Shown: positions 8,669 through 18,061, counted from the first letter of the stretch. The stretch is 41,698 nt of DNA from an uncultured Sutterella sp. (GCA_900538905.1 UPZS01000015.1:1-41698), one strand, 5' to 3'. The notes: generated by a model from the letters alone, not told the origin. A program made the numbers and translations.

Positions 8669-9256
8669 ATGTCCCATATCGGTGAGCTGGGCGACATCAA
8701 GCGCCCGTTGAGCGGCTGGCTCTCGCTCGTTTTGTTTGTTCTGATGATCCCCTTGACGAACTGGGTGATCATGAACGTCGGCCTCGTTTGCCCGGCTGAC
8801 GGTCCTTGTCTGATTCCCGTTTGGCCCGGTTTATGGGCGCCTTCCGGCGTGCTGCTTGCCGGGTTCAGTCTGGTGCTGCGTGACGTTGTGCATCATTGCC
8901 TGGGCTGGCGCTGGGCGCTGATTTCGATTTTTGCCGGCGCCGCGCTCTCGGGCTTGATTTCGGAACCCGCTCTGGTCATTGCTTCGGTCTGTGCTTTCTT
9001 GTTTGCGGAGCTCGCTGACTTTGCCGTTTATGCTCCCATGAAGAAGCGCTACCCGGCCATGGCCGTGATTGCGTCGGGACTGGCGGGTTCCGTGGTTGAC
9101 TCCGCGATTTTCCTGTCTCTGGCTTTCGGCTCCATTGAGTTTTTGGCCGGACAGGTGCTCGGGAAGTTCTGGATGAGTCTGATTGCAGGCGCCTTGATCG
9201 TAGCTTGGAGACGACTCAAGACACATACGGTCCACGAACACCTGCAGATGCAATAA
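8669..9256 (+). CDS. VUT-family membrane transporter (copy 2), possible queuosine-precursor uptake
   Basis: A 195-residue paralogue of the preceding gene, with the same membrane layout and the shared blocks LLAGFSLVLRDVVHHCLGW, FAELADFAVYAPMKKR and VVDSAIFLSLAFG. Differences are scattered, so the duplication is not recent. The ATG at 8669 was preferred over an in-frame opening at 8594 because AAGGA lies 7 bases upstream and the N-terminus then aligns with copy 1. It has its own promoter (8576-8603) and a strong terminator at 9281-9335, so it forms a single-gene unit. Substrate is inferred as for copy 1. Confidence 0.75.
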   Translation: MSHIGELGDIKRPLSGWLSLVLFVLMIPLTNWVIMNVGLVCPADGPCLIPVWPGLWAPSGVLLAGFSLVLRDVVHHCLGWRWALISIFAGAALSGLISEPALVIASVCAFLFAELADFAVYAPMKKRYPAMAVIASGLAGSVVDSAIFLSLAFGSIEFLAGQVLGKFWMSLIAGALIVAWRRLKTHTVHEHLQMQ

Positions 9257-9280
9257 CTCGGACGCATTCTCAAGAAAAGC

Positions 9281-9335
9281 GGCGGTTAAGACAGTTCGTG
9301 CACAATTGCTCGAACTTGATCTAACCGCCTTTTTT
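9281..9335 (+). terminator. Rho-independent terminator after VUT copy 2
   Basis: GGCGGTTA (9281-9288) pairs with TAACCGCC (9322-9329), with an inner AGTTCG/CGAACT stem, followed by six T's. It ends only 8 bases before the hemH start codon. Confidence 0.85.
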
Positions 9336-9342
9336 GTATCCG

Positions 9343-10338
9343 ATGACCGCGCAAAACAACACACCCAAGACCGCCGTTCTCATCTGCAACACCGGTTCGC
9401 CTGCCGCTCCGACCAAAGAAGCAGTGGCGAAGTATCTTGCGGAATTCCTCGGTGATCGGCGTGTGGTGGAAATGAATCCACTCATTTGGCAGCCGATTCT
9501 GCGCGGCATCATTATTCCCCGTCGCGCGCAGGCTTCTGCCGATCGCTACAAGACGGTGTGGACGCAAAAAGGGTCTCCTTTGGTGGCGGTGACCTCCGAC
9601 ACGGCGCAGGGCCTGCAGAAGGCGCTGGGCGACGAATTCATCGTGTCCTGGGCGATGTGTTACAGCGTGCAGCGAATCGATGAAGAACTCCGTCGGATTG
9701 CTGAACAAAAACCCGAGCGCATCGTTGTTCTGCCGCTATATGCGCAGTACGCCACGCAGACGACGGAGGCGGTGTTCGATGCGGTGCGACGCGTGCAAAA
9801 GAAGGTTCGCGATTTGCCTTGCGTTGTTACGATTTCTCATTACTTCGAAGAAGACGCCTACATTGAGGCGCTCGCCGCTCGTGTGCGCGCGCATTGGAGA
9901 AAAGTGGGTGATCTTGGGGCCGAGGGAAAGCTTATGATGAGCTTTCACAGCATCCCGGCGGTTTCGAGCGAACGCGGCGATCCGTACGAAGCACAGTGCA
10001 AGCAGACGGCGGAAAAGCTGCGCGTTGCCTTGGGATTGAAGAAAGATCAGATTGTCCAGGTATTCCAGAGCAAATTTGGAAAGGCGAAGTGGTTGGAGCC
10101 TTTTGCCGTTGATACGGCTCCCGAACTGGGCCGACAGGGGTTAAAGCGCCTTGATGTGATTTGTCCGGGATTTGCCGCGGATTGTCTGGAGACGCTTGAA
10201 GAAATCGCCACGGAACTGCGCTCGATTTATGAGAAGGCAGGGGGCAGCGGATTTCACTACATTGAGTGCCTCAACGCGCAGGACGATGCGGTGGCCCTTT
10301 ACGCCGAGATCATTCGCAAGGCTCTGTCGAAGGCCTGA
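9343..10338 (+). CDS. hemH: Ferrochelatase
   Basis: Inserts ferrous iron into protoporphyrin IX, the last step of protohaem synthesis. The 331 residues include AVLICNTGSPAAPT at the N-terminus, MSFHSIPAVSSERGDPY (the conserved metal-handling His) near 203-220, QSKFGKAKWLEPF and CPGFAADCLETLEEI, all ferrochelatase signatures. There is no C-terminal Fe-S cluster motif. The ATG at 9343 is preferred to the TTG three codons upstream, which would sit in the terminator T-run; no Shine-Dalgarno is visible. hemG, supplying its substrate, lies at 27192-27761. The next gene is the heat-shock gene grpE with its own promoter, an order also common in Burkholderiales. Confidence 0.95.
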   Translation: MTAQNNTPKTAVLICNTGSPAAPTKEAVAKYLAEFLGDRRVVEMNPLIWQPILRGIIIPRRAQASADRYKTVWTQKGSPLVAVTSDTAQGLQKALGDEFIVSWAMCYSVQRIDEELRRIAEQKPERIVVLPLYAQYATQTTEAVFDAVRRVQKKVRDLPCVVTISHYFEEDAYIEALAARVRAHWRKVGDLGAEGKLMMSFHSIPAVSSERGDPYEAQCKQTAEKLRVALGLKKDQIVQVFQSKFGKAKWLEPFAVDTAPELGRQGLKRLDVICPGFAADCLETLEEIATELRSIYEKAGGSGFHYIECLNAQDDAVALYAEIIRKALSKA

Positions 10339-10373
10339 AAATCCGCTTCAGCTGAACTTTTTGCCTCCGATGG

Positions 10374-10403
10374 CTTGAAAAGAGCAAACCCAATCCCCAT
10401 ATA
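10374..10403 (+). promoter_or_regulatory. Sigma-32 heat-shock promoter for grpE
   Basis: CTTGAAA (10374-10380), a 14-base spacer and CCCCATATA (10395-10403) match the sigma-32 (RpoH) consensus almost perfectly, 41 bases before the grpE start. Confidence 0.9.
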
Positions 10404-10443
10404 AGAGCCATCTTTCAAGCATTCTTTTTGCAAGAACATCTCT

Positions 10444-11034
10444 ATGGCCCAAGAAGACATCAAGCAGGAGCAGGTAAATCCTGCCGACGAATTGAAGAAA
10501 GCAGCCGAAGCCGCTGAACAGGTTCAGGGTTCAGAATTGCCTCCGGAACTCGGCATCGAACCCGAAGGCGCAGAAGCCTCGCTCGAAGATCAGCTTGCCG
10601 CGGCAACGGCCAAAGCGGCTGAGAATTTTGATCTTTACGTGCGTGCGGTTGCCGAAATGGAAAACGTGCGTCGCCGTGCTGCCGAAGACGTTTCCAAGGC
10701 GCAGAAGTTCAGCATCGAGAAGTTTGCCAAGAACCTGCTTCCGGTGATGGATTCGCTTGAAAAGGCGATCGAAATGACCGCCGAAATCGAAGGCCCGATG
10801 CGAGAGGGCATTCTCGCGACGCACCGTCAGCTCGTGCATGCGCTTGAAATGAGCGGCATGACCGTCATCGATCCGAAGGACGCCAAGTTTGATCCCAACA
10901 CGCAGCAGGCCATTGCCATGGTGCCTGCCGTCGAAGGCAAGAGCGCGGGTGACGTTGCTCAGGTCTTTCAGCACGGCTGGAAGATTCACGAACGCGTGCT
11001 TCGTCCGGCCATGGTGAGCGTGGTTCAAGGCTAG
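10444..11034 (+). CDS. grpE: Nucleotide exchange factor GrpE
   Basis: GrpE releases ADP from DnaK. The 196-residue protein has an acidic, low-complexity N-terminus (about 1-45), a long helical segment rich in heptads (about 48-110, including RAVAEMENVRRRAAEDVSKA) for dimerisation, and the C-terminal beta-domain with MTVIDPKDAKFDPNTQQAI and FQHGWKIHERVLRPAMVSV, the PROSITE-type GrpE signature. The ATG at 10444 gives the usual length; there is no strong Shine-Dalgarno. It is driven by a near-consensus sigma-32 promoter and followed by a second one for dnaK, so grpE and dnaK can be induced together or separately. Confidence 0.96.
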   Translation: MAQEDIKQEQVNPADELKKAAEAAEQVQGSELPPELGIEPEGAEASLEDQLAAATAKAAENFDLYVRAVAEMENVRRRAAEDVSKAQKFSIEKFAKNLLPVMDSLEKAIEMTAEIEGPMREGILATHRQLVHALEMSGMTVIDPKDAKFDPNTQQAIAMVPAVEGKSAGDVAQVFQHGWKIHERVLRPAMVSVVQG

Positions 11035-11060
11035 AAACTTCATCGACACAAAATTTTTCA

Positions 11061-11089
11061 GACGCCCCGTTGAATTTTCTCGGGGCGTC
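11061..11089. other. 9-bp perfect inverted repeat enclosing the dnaK -35 region
   Basis: GACGCCCCG (11061-11069) and CGGGGCGTC (11081-11089) pair around an 11-base loop that holds most of the -35 element of the dnaK heat-shock promoter. It lacks a U-run, so it is a poor terminator; it may be an operator or end the grpE mRNA in a rho-assisted way. It is not a CIRCE element. Confidence 0.6.
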
Positions 11090-11097
11090 CCCATATA
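11069..11097 (+). promoter_or_regulatory. Sigma-32 heat-shock promoter for dnaK
   Basis: GTTGAA (11069-11074), 14 bases, then CCCCATATA (11089-11097): same -10 box and same spacing as the grpE promoter, about 145 bases before dnaK. Confidence 0.8.
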
Positions 11098-11240
11098 GGG
11101 GGTATGGCGCGGCAGGGACACCCCAAAAAAGAGTTCTCTGCCCGACGCGTAAGAGTTTCAGATCACGGTCGAATCCTTCCGAGGTCGGTTGACGCGGAAA
11201 AGGAATACGGCCCAACAGAGAATCAAGAGGAAAAAGAACA

Positions 11241-13184
11241 ATGTCTAAGATCATCGGTATTGACCTTGGCACCACCAACTCGGCTGTGGCCATCATGGAA
11301 GGCGACAAGGTTCGTGTGATCGAAAATTCCGAAGGCGCTCGTACGACGCCTTCCATCGTTGCCTACATGGAAAACGGCGAGATTCTTGTCGGCGCAACCG
11401 CCAAGCGTCAGGCCGTGACCAACCCGAAGAACACGCTGTTTGCCGTCAAGCGCTTGATCGGCCGCCGTTATGAAGACGCCGAAGTGCAGAAGGACGTGCA
11501 GCGCGCTCCGTTTAAGATCGTCCGCGCCGACAACGGCGACGCCTGGGTGCAGGTGATGGGCGACAAGAAGCTTGCTCCGCAGCAGGTTTCCGCCGAAGTG
11601 CTCCGCAAGATGAAGAAAACCGCCGAAGACTACCTCGGCGAACCGGTGACCGAAGCCGTGATCACGGTTCCGGCCTACTTCAACGACAGCCAGCGTCAGG
11701 CCACCAAGGACGCCGGCCGCATTGCCGGTCTCGAAGTCAAGCGCATCATCAACGAACCGACGGCCGCAGCTCTGGCTTTCGGTCTTGACAAGATGGGCAA
11801 CGAAGACCGCAAGATCTGCGTCTACGACTTGGGCGGCGGCACGTTCGATATCTCCGTGATCGACATCGCCAACATCGACGGCGACAAACAGTTTGAAGTG
11901 CTCTCCACCAACGGCGACACGTTCTTGGGCGGCGAAGACTTCGACCGTCGCTTGGTCGAATACCTGATTGCCGAATTCAAGAAGGACAACGGCATTGACC
12001 TCGGCGGTGACGTGCTTGCTCTGCAGCGCCTGAAGGACGCCGCTGAAAAGGCCAAGATCGAACTTTCGAGCCGTCAGGAAACCGAAGTGAACCTGCCGTA
12101 CATTTCGGCTGACCAGACCGGTCCGAAGCACATGAACATCACGATCACGCGCGCCAAGTTCGAAAGCATGGTCGAAGATCTCGTGCAGCGTACGATCGAA
12201 CCCTGCCGCAAGGCTTTGAAGGACGCTGGTCTGTCGACGTCCGATATTACCGACGTGATCCTCGTGGGTGGCCAGAGCCGTATGCCGCGCGTTCAGGAAG
12301 TGGTGCGCGAATTCTTCGGCAAGGAACCCCGCAAGGACGTCAACCCGGACGAAGCCGTGGCTATCGGTGCCGCCATTCAGGGACAGGTGCTCTCGGGCGG
12401 CCGCAAGGACGTGCTGCTACTCGACGTTACCCCGCTGACGCTGGGTATTGAGACCCTGGGCGGCGTGATGACCGCGATGATCAAGCGCAACACCACGATC
12501 CCGACCAAGCACTCACAGGTGTTCTCGACGGCGGAAGACAATCAGCCGGCTGTGACCATCAAGGTCTATCAGGGCGAACACGAAATGGCGGCTTCCAACA
12601 AGTTGCTCGGTGAGTTTAACCTCGAAGGCATCCCGCCCTCTCCGCGTGGTCTGCCGCAGATTGAAGTGACGTTCGATATTGACGCCAACGGTATCCTGCA
12701 CGTGACCGCCAAGGACAAGGCCACCGGCAAGGAAAACAAGATCACGATCAAGGCAAGCTCGGGCCTGTCCGAAGAAGAGATCAAGAGCATGGTTGCCGCT
12801 GCTGAAGCCAACAAGGAAGAGGATCACCGCCGCTTCGAGCTGGCTCAGGCCCGCAACATGGCTGACGCTTCGATCGCTCAGGTTCAGAAGACTCTGAAGG
12901 ATCTCGGCGACAAGGTCGAAAGCGCTGATCGCGCTGCCTGCGAAAACGCCATCAAAGATGTGGAAGAACGCATCAAGGGCGAGGACAAGGCAGCGATTGA
13001 AAAGAGCGTGGAAGCGCTGATGGCCGCCGCTCAGAAGATCGGCGAAAAGCTCAACCAGCAGGCTGCTCAGAGTCAGCAGGCTCAGGCAGGCGCCCAGCAG
13101 CAGGCGGGCGGTGCCGGTCAGCAGCAGGCCAACAAGGGCGATGACGACGTGGTCGATGCCGACTACACTGAAGTCAAGCACTGA
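11241..13184 (+). CDS. dnaK: Chaperone DnaK (Hsp70)
   Basis: ATP-driven chaperone that folds and protects proteins with DnaJ and GrpE. The 647-residue protein starts [20 protein letters not shown]; it has the three Hsp70 signatures ([23 protein letters not shown] near 193-207, [17 protein letters not shown] near 338-354), the interdomain linker VLLLDVTPL near 391-399 and a substrate-binding domain. The C-terminal lid ends in a Gln/Ala/Gly-rich tail and the acidic end [11 protein letters not shown] typical of bacterial DnaK. AAGAGGAAAAAG precedes the ATG. It lies between grpE and dnaJ and has its own sigma-32-like promoter in the long leader. Confidence 0.99.
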   Translation: MSKIIGIDLGTTNSAVAIMEGDKVRVIENSEGARTTPSIVAYMENGEILVGATAKRQAVTNPKNTLFAVKRLIGRRYEDAEVQKDVQRAPFKIVRADNGDAWVQVMGDKKLAPQQVSAEVLRKMKKTAEDYLGEPVTEAVITVPAYFNDSQRQATKDAGRIAGLEVKRIINEPTAAALAFGLDKMGNEDRKICVYDLGGGTFDISVIDIANIDGDKQFEVLSTNGDTFLGGEDFDRRLVEYLIAEFKKDNGIDLGGDVLALQRLKDAAEKAKIELSSRQETEVNLPYISADQTGPKHMNITITRAKFESMVEDLVQRTIEPCRKALKDAGLSTSDITDVILVGGQSRMPRVQEVVREFFGKEPRKDVNPDEAVAIGAAIQGQVLSGGRKDVLLLDVTPLTLGIETLGGVMTAMIKRNTTIPTKHSQVFSTAEDNQPAVTIKVYQGEHEMAASNKLLGEFNLEGIPPSPRGLPQIEVTFDIDANGILHVTAKDKATGKENKITIKASSGLSEEEIKSMVAAAEANKEEDHRRFELAQARNMADASIAQVQKTLKDLGDKVESADRAACENAIKDVEERIKGEDKAAIEKSVEALMAAAQKIGEKLNQQAAQSQQAQAGAQQQAGGAGQQQANKGDDDVVDADYTEVKH

Positions 13185-13322
13185 TTTGGCTCAAGAGCAA
13201 AACCCGAGCCCGGCGCGGCGTCCGAACTTTAAGGATGCCGAGTCGGCCGTATGAGACACGGGGCCGGGCCGCCATTTGGCGATTCGGCCCTTGGCATGTT
13301 TTTTGGTAACGATTGAAACACT

Positions 13323-14471
13323 ATGGCTGACCAGGATTATTACGAGGTACTGGGAGTCTCGCGCGACGCAAGTGACGACGAGATCAAAAAGGCGTATCGA
13401 CGCCTGGCGATGAAGTACCATCCCGATCGCAACAACGGCGACAAAGCGGCTGAGGAAAAGTTCAAGCAGGTGGGCGAGGCCTACTCGATTCTGAGCGATC
13501 CCCAAAAGCGCGCGGCCTATGACCGCTACGGCAAGGCAGGGGTTGATCCGAGTGCGGCCGGTGCTGGCGGTTTCGGAGGTTTCGGCGGCTTCGGTCAGGG
13601 CCAGGGCGGTTTCGGCGACTTCAGCGACATCTTCTCAGAGATTTTCGGAGGCGGTGCGGGCGGCGGTCGTCGCGGCGGTCCCAAGGTGTTCCGCGGTGCC
13701 GATGTGAGTTATTCGCTGGAAATCACGCTTGAACAAGCGGTGGCGGGTGCCAAGACCGACATCCGTGTGCCGGTTTGGGAAGAGTGTGAAACCTGTCACG
13801 GCTCCGGCTGCAAGTCGGGGACTTCGAAGAAGACCTGCCCGCATTGCGGCGGCAGCGGCATGATCAACATCAACCGCGGCTTCCTGCAAGTGCAACAGAC
13901 CTGTCCGTATTGCCACGGCACAGGTGAAATCATTGCCGATCCGTGTCCGGATTGCCAGGGACGCGGTCGTAACCGCAAGACGAAGACGCTGGAAATCAAC
14001 ATTCCGGCGGGCATCAATGACGGCCAGCGCATCCGCATTCAGGGCAAGGGCGAACCCGGTCCCAACGGCGGTCCCTGCGGCGATTTGTTTGTGCAGGTGT
14101 TCATCAAGCAGCACGAAATTTTCCAGCGCGACGGCGACGATTTGCATGCCGATTTGCCGCTGAGCTTTGCGACGGCCGCTTTGGGCGGCGAAGTGAGCGT
14201 GCCGACGATGGGAACCGAAGCGCGCATCACGATTCCGGAAGGCACGCAAACGGGCAAGATCTTCCGTCTGCGCGGAAAAGGTGTGCCGCATCTGCACGGC
14301 GGCGGCAACGGCGATCTGTACGTACACGCTTTCGTTGAAACGCCGGTCAATCTCACGAGCAAGCAAAAGAAGATGCTCAAAGAGTTTGACGAGTCGATCA
14401 AGGAAGGCGGCACCAAGCATTCGCCTCAGAGCACGAGCTTTTTGGACAAGATGAAGAAATTCTTCTCTTAA
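13323..14471 (+). CDS. dnaJ: Co-chaperone DnaJ (Hsp40)
   Basis: Delivers substrates to DnaK and stimulates its ATPase. The 382 residues include a J-domain (about 1-70) with the catalytic HPD in YHPDRNNGD, a Gly/Phe-rich linker (about 75-115), and four CxxCxGxG-type zinc motifs ([32 protein letters not shown]) at roughly 155-215. The C-terminal peptide-binding domains and dimerisation segment follow. It begins 138 bases after dnaK. That gap holds GC-rich partial stem-loops but no clean terminator, so dnaK-dnaJ cotranscription is likely. Confidence 0.98.
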   Translation: MADQDYYEVLGVSRDASDDEIKKAYRRLAMKYHPDRNNGDKAAEEKFKQVGEAYSILSDPQKRAAYDRYGKAGVDPSAAGAGGFGGFGGFGQGQGGFGDFSDIFSEIFGGGAGGGRRGGPKVFRGADVSYSLEITLEQAVAGAKTDIRVPVWEECETCHGSGCKSGTSKKTCPHCGGSGMININRGFLQVQQTCPYCHGTGEIIADPCPDCQGRGRNRKTKTLEINIPAGINDGQRIRIQGKGEPGPNGGPCGDLFVQVFIKQHEIFQRDGDDLHADLPLSFATAALGGEVSVPTMGTEARITIPEGTQTGKIFRLRGKGVPHLHGGGNGDLYVHAFVETPVNLTSKQKKMLKEFDESIKEGGTKHSPQSTSFLDKMKKFFS

Positions 14472-14546
14472 TAGACACGACTGATGGCGCTTTGCGCTAC
14501 AGTGGTAGCAGAGAAAACCCCGAATACACAACAAGGAGATATTCCA

Positions 14547-15086
14547 ATGACCAATAAGTTTGCAGGCACCCAGACCGAAAAGAACCTTTGGGCTGCCTTT
14601 GCCGGCGAGTCTCAGGCTCGCAACAAGTACGATTACTTTGCTGGCGTGGCTCGCAAGGAAGGCTATCAGCAGATCGCCGAGCTCTTTGACGAAACGGCCG
14701 CCAACGAACGCCAGCACGCCAAGATCTGGTTTAAGCATCTGCAGGGCATCGGCAACACGGCCGAAAACCTCAAGGCTGCTGCCAGCGGTGAAAACTACGA
14801 ATGGACGGATATGTACGAAGGCTTCGCGAAGACGGCCGAAGCCGAAGGCTTTGCCGAACTCGCAGCACAGTTCCGTGCCGTCGGCGCCATCGAAAAGGCG
14901 CATGAGGAACGCTTCCTGAAGCTTCTCAACAACGTTGAGATGAAGCAGGTCTTCGAAAAGAGCGAAGAAGTCATGTGGCAGTGCCGCGAATGCGGTCACT
15001 TGGTGATCGGCAAGACGGCTCCTGAAGTGTGCCCCGTTTGCGCACATCCGCAGAGCTTCCAGCAGATTCGCGCCGAAAACTATTGA
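14547..15086 (+). CDS. rbr: Rubrerythrin
   Basis: A non-haem di-iron peroxidase that reduces hydrogen peroxide in the cytoplasm of anaerobes and microaerophiles. The 179-residue protein has the ferritin-like four-helix domain with ExxR-type iron ligands ([51 protein letters not shown]) and a C-terminal rubredoxin-like domain with CRECG and CPVCAHPQ. The start at 14547 has AAGGAGA 9 bases upstream, much better than an in-frame opening at 14484. It follows dnaJ by 75 bases and ends in a strong terminator. Together with Fe-SOD it indicates life at low oxygen. Confidence 0.95.
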   Translation: MTNKFAGTQTEKNLWAAFAGESQARNKYDYFAGVARKEGYQQIAELFDETAANERQHAKIWFKHLQGIGNTAENLKAAASGENYEWTDMYEGFAKTAEAEGFAELAAQFRAVGAIEKAHEERFLKLLNNVEMKQVFEKSEEVMWQCRECGHLVIGKTAPEVCPVCAHPQSFQQIRAENY

Positions 15087-15127
15087 TGCACGCCGCGCGA
15101 ACAGCGCAACTTCAGTAGAATCCGCAG

Positions 15128-15184
15128 GCCTCCCGCCGCAACAGTGTAGCTTCCAGCTGACGCGGTAAGGGAGGCTTCTTTTTG
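15128..15184 (+). terminator. Rho-independent terminator after rubrerythrin
   Basis: GCCTCCC (15128-15134) pairs with GGGAGGC (15169-15175), with inner CCGC/GCGG pairing, followed by TTCTTTTT. Confidence 0.8.
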
Positions 15185-15196
15185 CGGGCCAAAATG

Positions 15197-15231
15197 AAAA
15201 AAAAGGAGATTTCTTGCGAAATCTCCTTTTT
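15197..15231 (-). terminator. Rho-independent terminator after tRNA-Pro
   Basis: On the minus strand a 14-bp perfect stem (AAAAAGGAGATTTC / GAAATCTCCTTTTT) closes on a GCAA tetraloop and is followed by a U-run. It begins 6 bases after the encoded CCA of the tRNA. Confidence 0.9.
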
Positions 15232-15237
15232 GAAATC

Positions 15238-15314
<77 letters not shown>

Positions 15315-15335
15315 AATTTCCCGACTGTCGGCGCG

Positions 15336-16325
15336 TTATTTGTTGCGCTGAACTGTCAAGGCGAGGAACTGTAGCAGAGATTCTTTGAAATGTCCAGAGG
15401 GAAGTGCAGATAATTTTTGTTTTCCCATTTCAACTTCCTGTTGGGCACGCTCCAGGCACTTTGGCAAGGCGCCGCTTTGCATGACAATCCGAGAGATTTC
15501 CTCGAAGTCGCCGTCTCCGTTGCGAACCGCTTCACGGATGCGTTCACGATTCTCAGGCGTTGTCATCTGCATGGCGTAAAGCAAGGGCAGCGTCACTTTG
15601 CCTTCACGCAGGTCGGCGCCTAAATTCTTGCCGATGGTCGCGGCTTCTCCCTTGTAGTCGAGAATGTCGTCGGCAATCTGGAAGGCATTGCCCAGATGCA
15701 ACGCGTAGGCGGCACACGCTTCTTCCATCTTCGGAGAAGCTTCGGCAATGGCGGCGGCCATGTGAGCGGCTGCTTTGAAAAGACAAGCCGTTTTGCGCTC
15801 AATTACGCCGAAGTAATCCGCTTCGGTGATGTCGGGGTTGTGCGCGTTGTTCATCTGCAGCACCTCGCCTTCGCTCAGACGGTTGGCGGCGTCGGCGAGC
15901 GCTTGCATGACTTTGAGGTTGCCCGCGCGTACCATCATTTGAAAAGAGCGGGTATAGAAAAAGTCGCCCACAAGGACGGCCGTGCCGTTGCCCCAACGAG
16001 CATTGGCCGTTTCACGGCCGCGGCGCATTTTGCCCTCGTCGACGACATCGTCGTGCATGAGCGTGGCCGTGTGAAGAATTTCAATGACGGCGCCGAGATA
16101 GGCGGCTTTGGCGGGGTCGGCTCCCATGGCGCGGGCCATCAGGATGAGCAGCGCCGGGCGCATGCGTTTGCCGCCGGCGGCGGTGATGTAGTGCCCCACT
16201 TCGTCGACGCGGGAAACGGCGCTGGAGACTTCGCGCATGATGATGCGTTCGACCTCAAGCATGTCTTCGGCGATGGGGGCCAGAGCGCGGCGGGCGGCCG
16301 CTTTGATGTCTTCGGATTGGGACAT
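15336..16325 (-). CDS. ispB: All-trans polyprenyl (octaprenyl-type) diphosphate synthase
   Basis: Builds the isoprenoid side chain of quinones from farnesyl diphosphate and isopentenyl diphosphate. The 329-residue protein has GGKRMRPALLILMA, the first Asp-rich motif LMHDDVVDEGKMRRG near 92-106 and the second DDILDYKG near 218-225. The chain length of the product cannot be read reliably; octaprenyl is assumed from resemblance to IspB. The ATG at 16325 gives the normal N-terminus. It follows the regulator gene by 115 bases on the same strand and precedes tRNA-Pro, an arrangement seen in other betaproteobacteria; rpmA and obg, frequent neighbours of ispB, are not present. Confidence 0.92.
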   Translation of the reverse strand: MSQSEDIKAAARRALAPIAEDMLEVERIIMREVSSAVSRVDEVGHYITAAGGKRMRPALLILMARAMGADPAKAAYLGAVIEILHTATLMHDDVVDEGKMRRGRETANARWGNGTAVLVGDFFYTRSFQMMVRAGNLKVMQALADAANRLSEGEVLQMNNAHNPDITEADYFGVIERKTACLFKAAAHMAAAIAEASPKMEEACAAYALHLGNAFQIADDILDYKGEAATIGKNLGADLREGKVTLPLLYAMQMTTPENRERIREAVRNGDGDFEEISRIVMQSGALPKCLERAQQEVEMGKQKLSALPSGHFKESLLQFLALTVQRNK

Positions 16326-16440
16326 TGTTGTCGTGAATCCCTAAAGGAGTGTTCTGAAACGAGAGGGGCCGGAATAAAGCGCGAACCAACGGCTCAGTCA
16401 TCGGCCGGCATCTCGCGGGGTTCGATCATTTTAGCGAGTC

Positions 16441-17121
16441 TCAGAGAAGTTTCATCTGCTGAGCGCGGCAGACGGCCTGGCTGCGGGAGTGGGCATCGAG
16501 CTTTCGATAGATGTTTTTGGCATGCGTACTCACCGTGGATTTCGACAGAGCCAGAATGTGGCCGATTTGGGAAAAAGAAATGCCTTTGGCAAGCAGCCTC
16601 AGGATGTCGAGTTCTCGAGCCGAGAGGGGATGTTCTTCGGGCATACGATGCCGCTGATTTTCCCGACTTTGAAGCGAGCGCAAAACCGTGCGGGCCACAA
16701 GCGGACTGACCGGAGAGCCTCCCGCTTGCAAAACACGCAGGCAAGAGCACAGATTGGCCGTCGTGTCGGAAAAAAGAACGTAGCCGTTGGCGCCGCTTGT
16801 GATCGTGTGCATCACAATGTTGGCGTCGTCGCACCCCGAGGCGGCAAGCACCAGACAATCTGGGTTGCGTTTGTGCGCGGCGCGGATAATGTCGGCGGGA
16901 CTGCCGTCGGGCAGCATGCTGTTGGTGACGATGAAGTCGACGGGGCGTTGGGCCAGATACGACAGAGCCTCACGTTTGCCGGCGACGGCACAGACAACAT
17001 CCAAGGTTTTGTCGCGGGAGAGTTCCAGCACATGCCGCTGGCGCCGATACGACTCGGGCTCCACGATGAGCACGGTTCGTCTCGGCGCAGCGGGGGCTGC
17101 GTCTAAAGAGCGATCGGTCAC
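16441..17121 (-). CDS. NarL/LuxR-type regulator with a degenerate receiver domain
   Basis: A protein of about 226 residues with a CheY-like fold (about 14-125) and a LuxR-type helix-turn-helix (about 165-220: LSARELDILRLLAKGISFSQIGHIL...STVSTHAKNIYRKL). The receiver has lost its chemistry: the acidic pair is E20-P21, the phosphorylated Asp is replaced by N66 (VDFIVTNSMLPDG), the conserved Ser/Thr by Ala (VLAAS) and the Lys by F116 (GYVLFSD). It cannot be phosphorylated in the usual way. I chose the GTG at 17121, one base after the tal stop; a TTG at 17163 inside tal is the alternative. No sensor kinase is nearby. Its targets are unknown. Confidence 0.8.
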   Translation of the reverse strand: MTDRSLDAAPAAPRRTVLIVEPESYRRQRHVLELSRDKTLDVVCAVAGKREALSYLAQRPVDFIVTNSMLPDGSPADIIRAAHKRNPDCLVLAASGCDDANIVMHTITSGANGYVLFSDTTANLCSCLRVLQAGGSPVSPLVARTVLRSLQSRENQRHRMPEEHPLSARELDILRLLAKGISFSQIGHILALSKSTVSTHAKNIYRKLDAHSRSQAVCRAQQMKLL

Positions 17122-17122
17122 G

Positions 17123-18061
17123 TCAGACAAGGTGTGCCTGAAGTTTTTCGGTGTCGACGGCAAAACTGCGGATGCCGGCGGCCAGTTTTTCGCTTGCGAC
17201 GGCGCTCATGGTGAGCGCAAGCAGAAAGTCCGGTTCCGAAATTGAGATCGGAGCGGTGGCTTCAAGCCCCTCGGTCGTGAGAGCAGGTTGCACAACCGCG
17301 AAGGATGAGTCGAGTTCGGTGAGCAGCTTGGGCGAGATCGTGAGCAGATCGCAGCCGGCCAGCGCAAGAATTTCTCCTTTGTTGCGAAAGGAAGCCCCCA
17401 TGATTTGCGTTTTGCTCCCGGCCGCCTTGAGGCGCTTATAGATGGCGGTGACGGATTGAACGCCCGGATCTTTGAGGCCGCTGTTGGCCGCTTCGTCCCA
17501 GCACGCGCCCTCGGAGGCTTTGAACCAGTCATAAATTCGGCCGACGAAGGGGCTGATTAGCGTGGCATGAGCTTGTGCGGCTGCTTCGGCCTGCGCCGTG
17601 CAGAAAATAAGCGTCATGTTGCAATGAATGCCTTCGGCTTCAAGCACGCGGGCCGCTTCGCAACCCTGCCAGGTTGCTGCGATCTTGATGAGAATGCGTT
17701 CGCGGGAAATGCCCATGGCTTCGTAAAGTCCGATGATGCGACGCGCTTTGGCAATCGTTGCATTGGTGTCAAAACTCAGGCGTGCGTCGACTTCGGTCGA
17801 GACGCGTCCGGGAATGTGTTCGAGAATGGCTGCGCCAAACCCCGTGAGTACACGATCAATTCTTTCTTGAGCCGTCTCGTTGACACTGCGGGCGGCTTCA
17901 AGAATGTGACCGTACTTGCCGCCCGTAGCCGCCTTCAGAATCAAGGACGGATTGGTGGTGGCTTCGGTGGGTTTGAGCTGCGCGATGGCATCAATGTCGC
18001 CCGTATCGGCAACCACGACCGTCATGGATTTCAATTGTTCGAGTTCACTTGCTTGCTGCAT
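17123..18061 (-). CDS. tal: Transaldolase
   Basis: Moves a dihydroxyacetone unit between sugar phosphates in the pentose phosphate pathway, yielding erythrose-4-phosphate, one of the two DAHP synthase substrates. The 312-residue protein matches TalB-type enzymes: VVADTGDIDAI, EATTNPSLIL near 33-42, GRVSTEVDARLSFD near 89-102, the Schiff-base Lys in RILIKIAATWQG and ISPFVGRIYDW. The start at 18061 has AAGAG about 9 bases upstream and the expected length; the reading frame continues upstream to 18139 without family resemblance. It ends one base before the GTG of the regulator gene, suggesting coupling. Confidence 0.95.
   Translation of the reverse strand: MQQASELEQLKSMTVVVADTGDIDAIAQLKPTEATTNPSLILKAATGGKYGHILEAARSVNETAQERIDRVLTGFGAAILEHIPGRVSTEVDARLSFDTNATIAKARRIIGLYEAMGISRERILIKIAATWQGCEAARVLEAEGIHCNMTLIFCTAQAEAAAQAHATLISPFVGRIYDWFKASEGACWDEAANSGLKDPGVQSVTAIYKRLKAAGSKTQIMGASFRNKGEILALAGCDLLTISPKLLTELDSSFAVVQPALTTEGLEATAPISISEPDFLLALTMSAVASEKLAAGIRSFAVDTEKLQAHLV

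Noticed and set aside
13635..15047. A 470-codon minus-strand frame opposite dnaJ and rubrerythrin
   Set aside because: It runs through two clear plus-strand genes and a gap and is composed of repetitive low-complexity sequence; it has no credible start.
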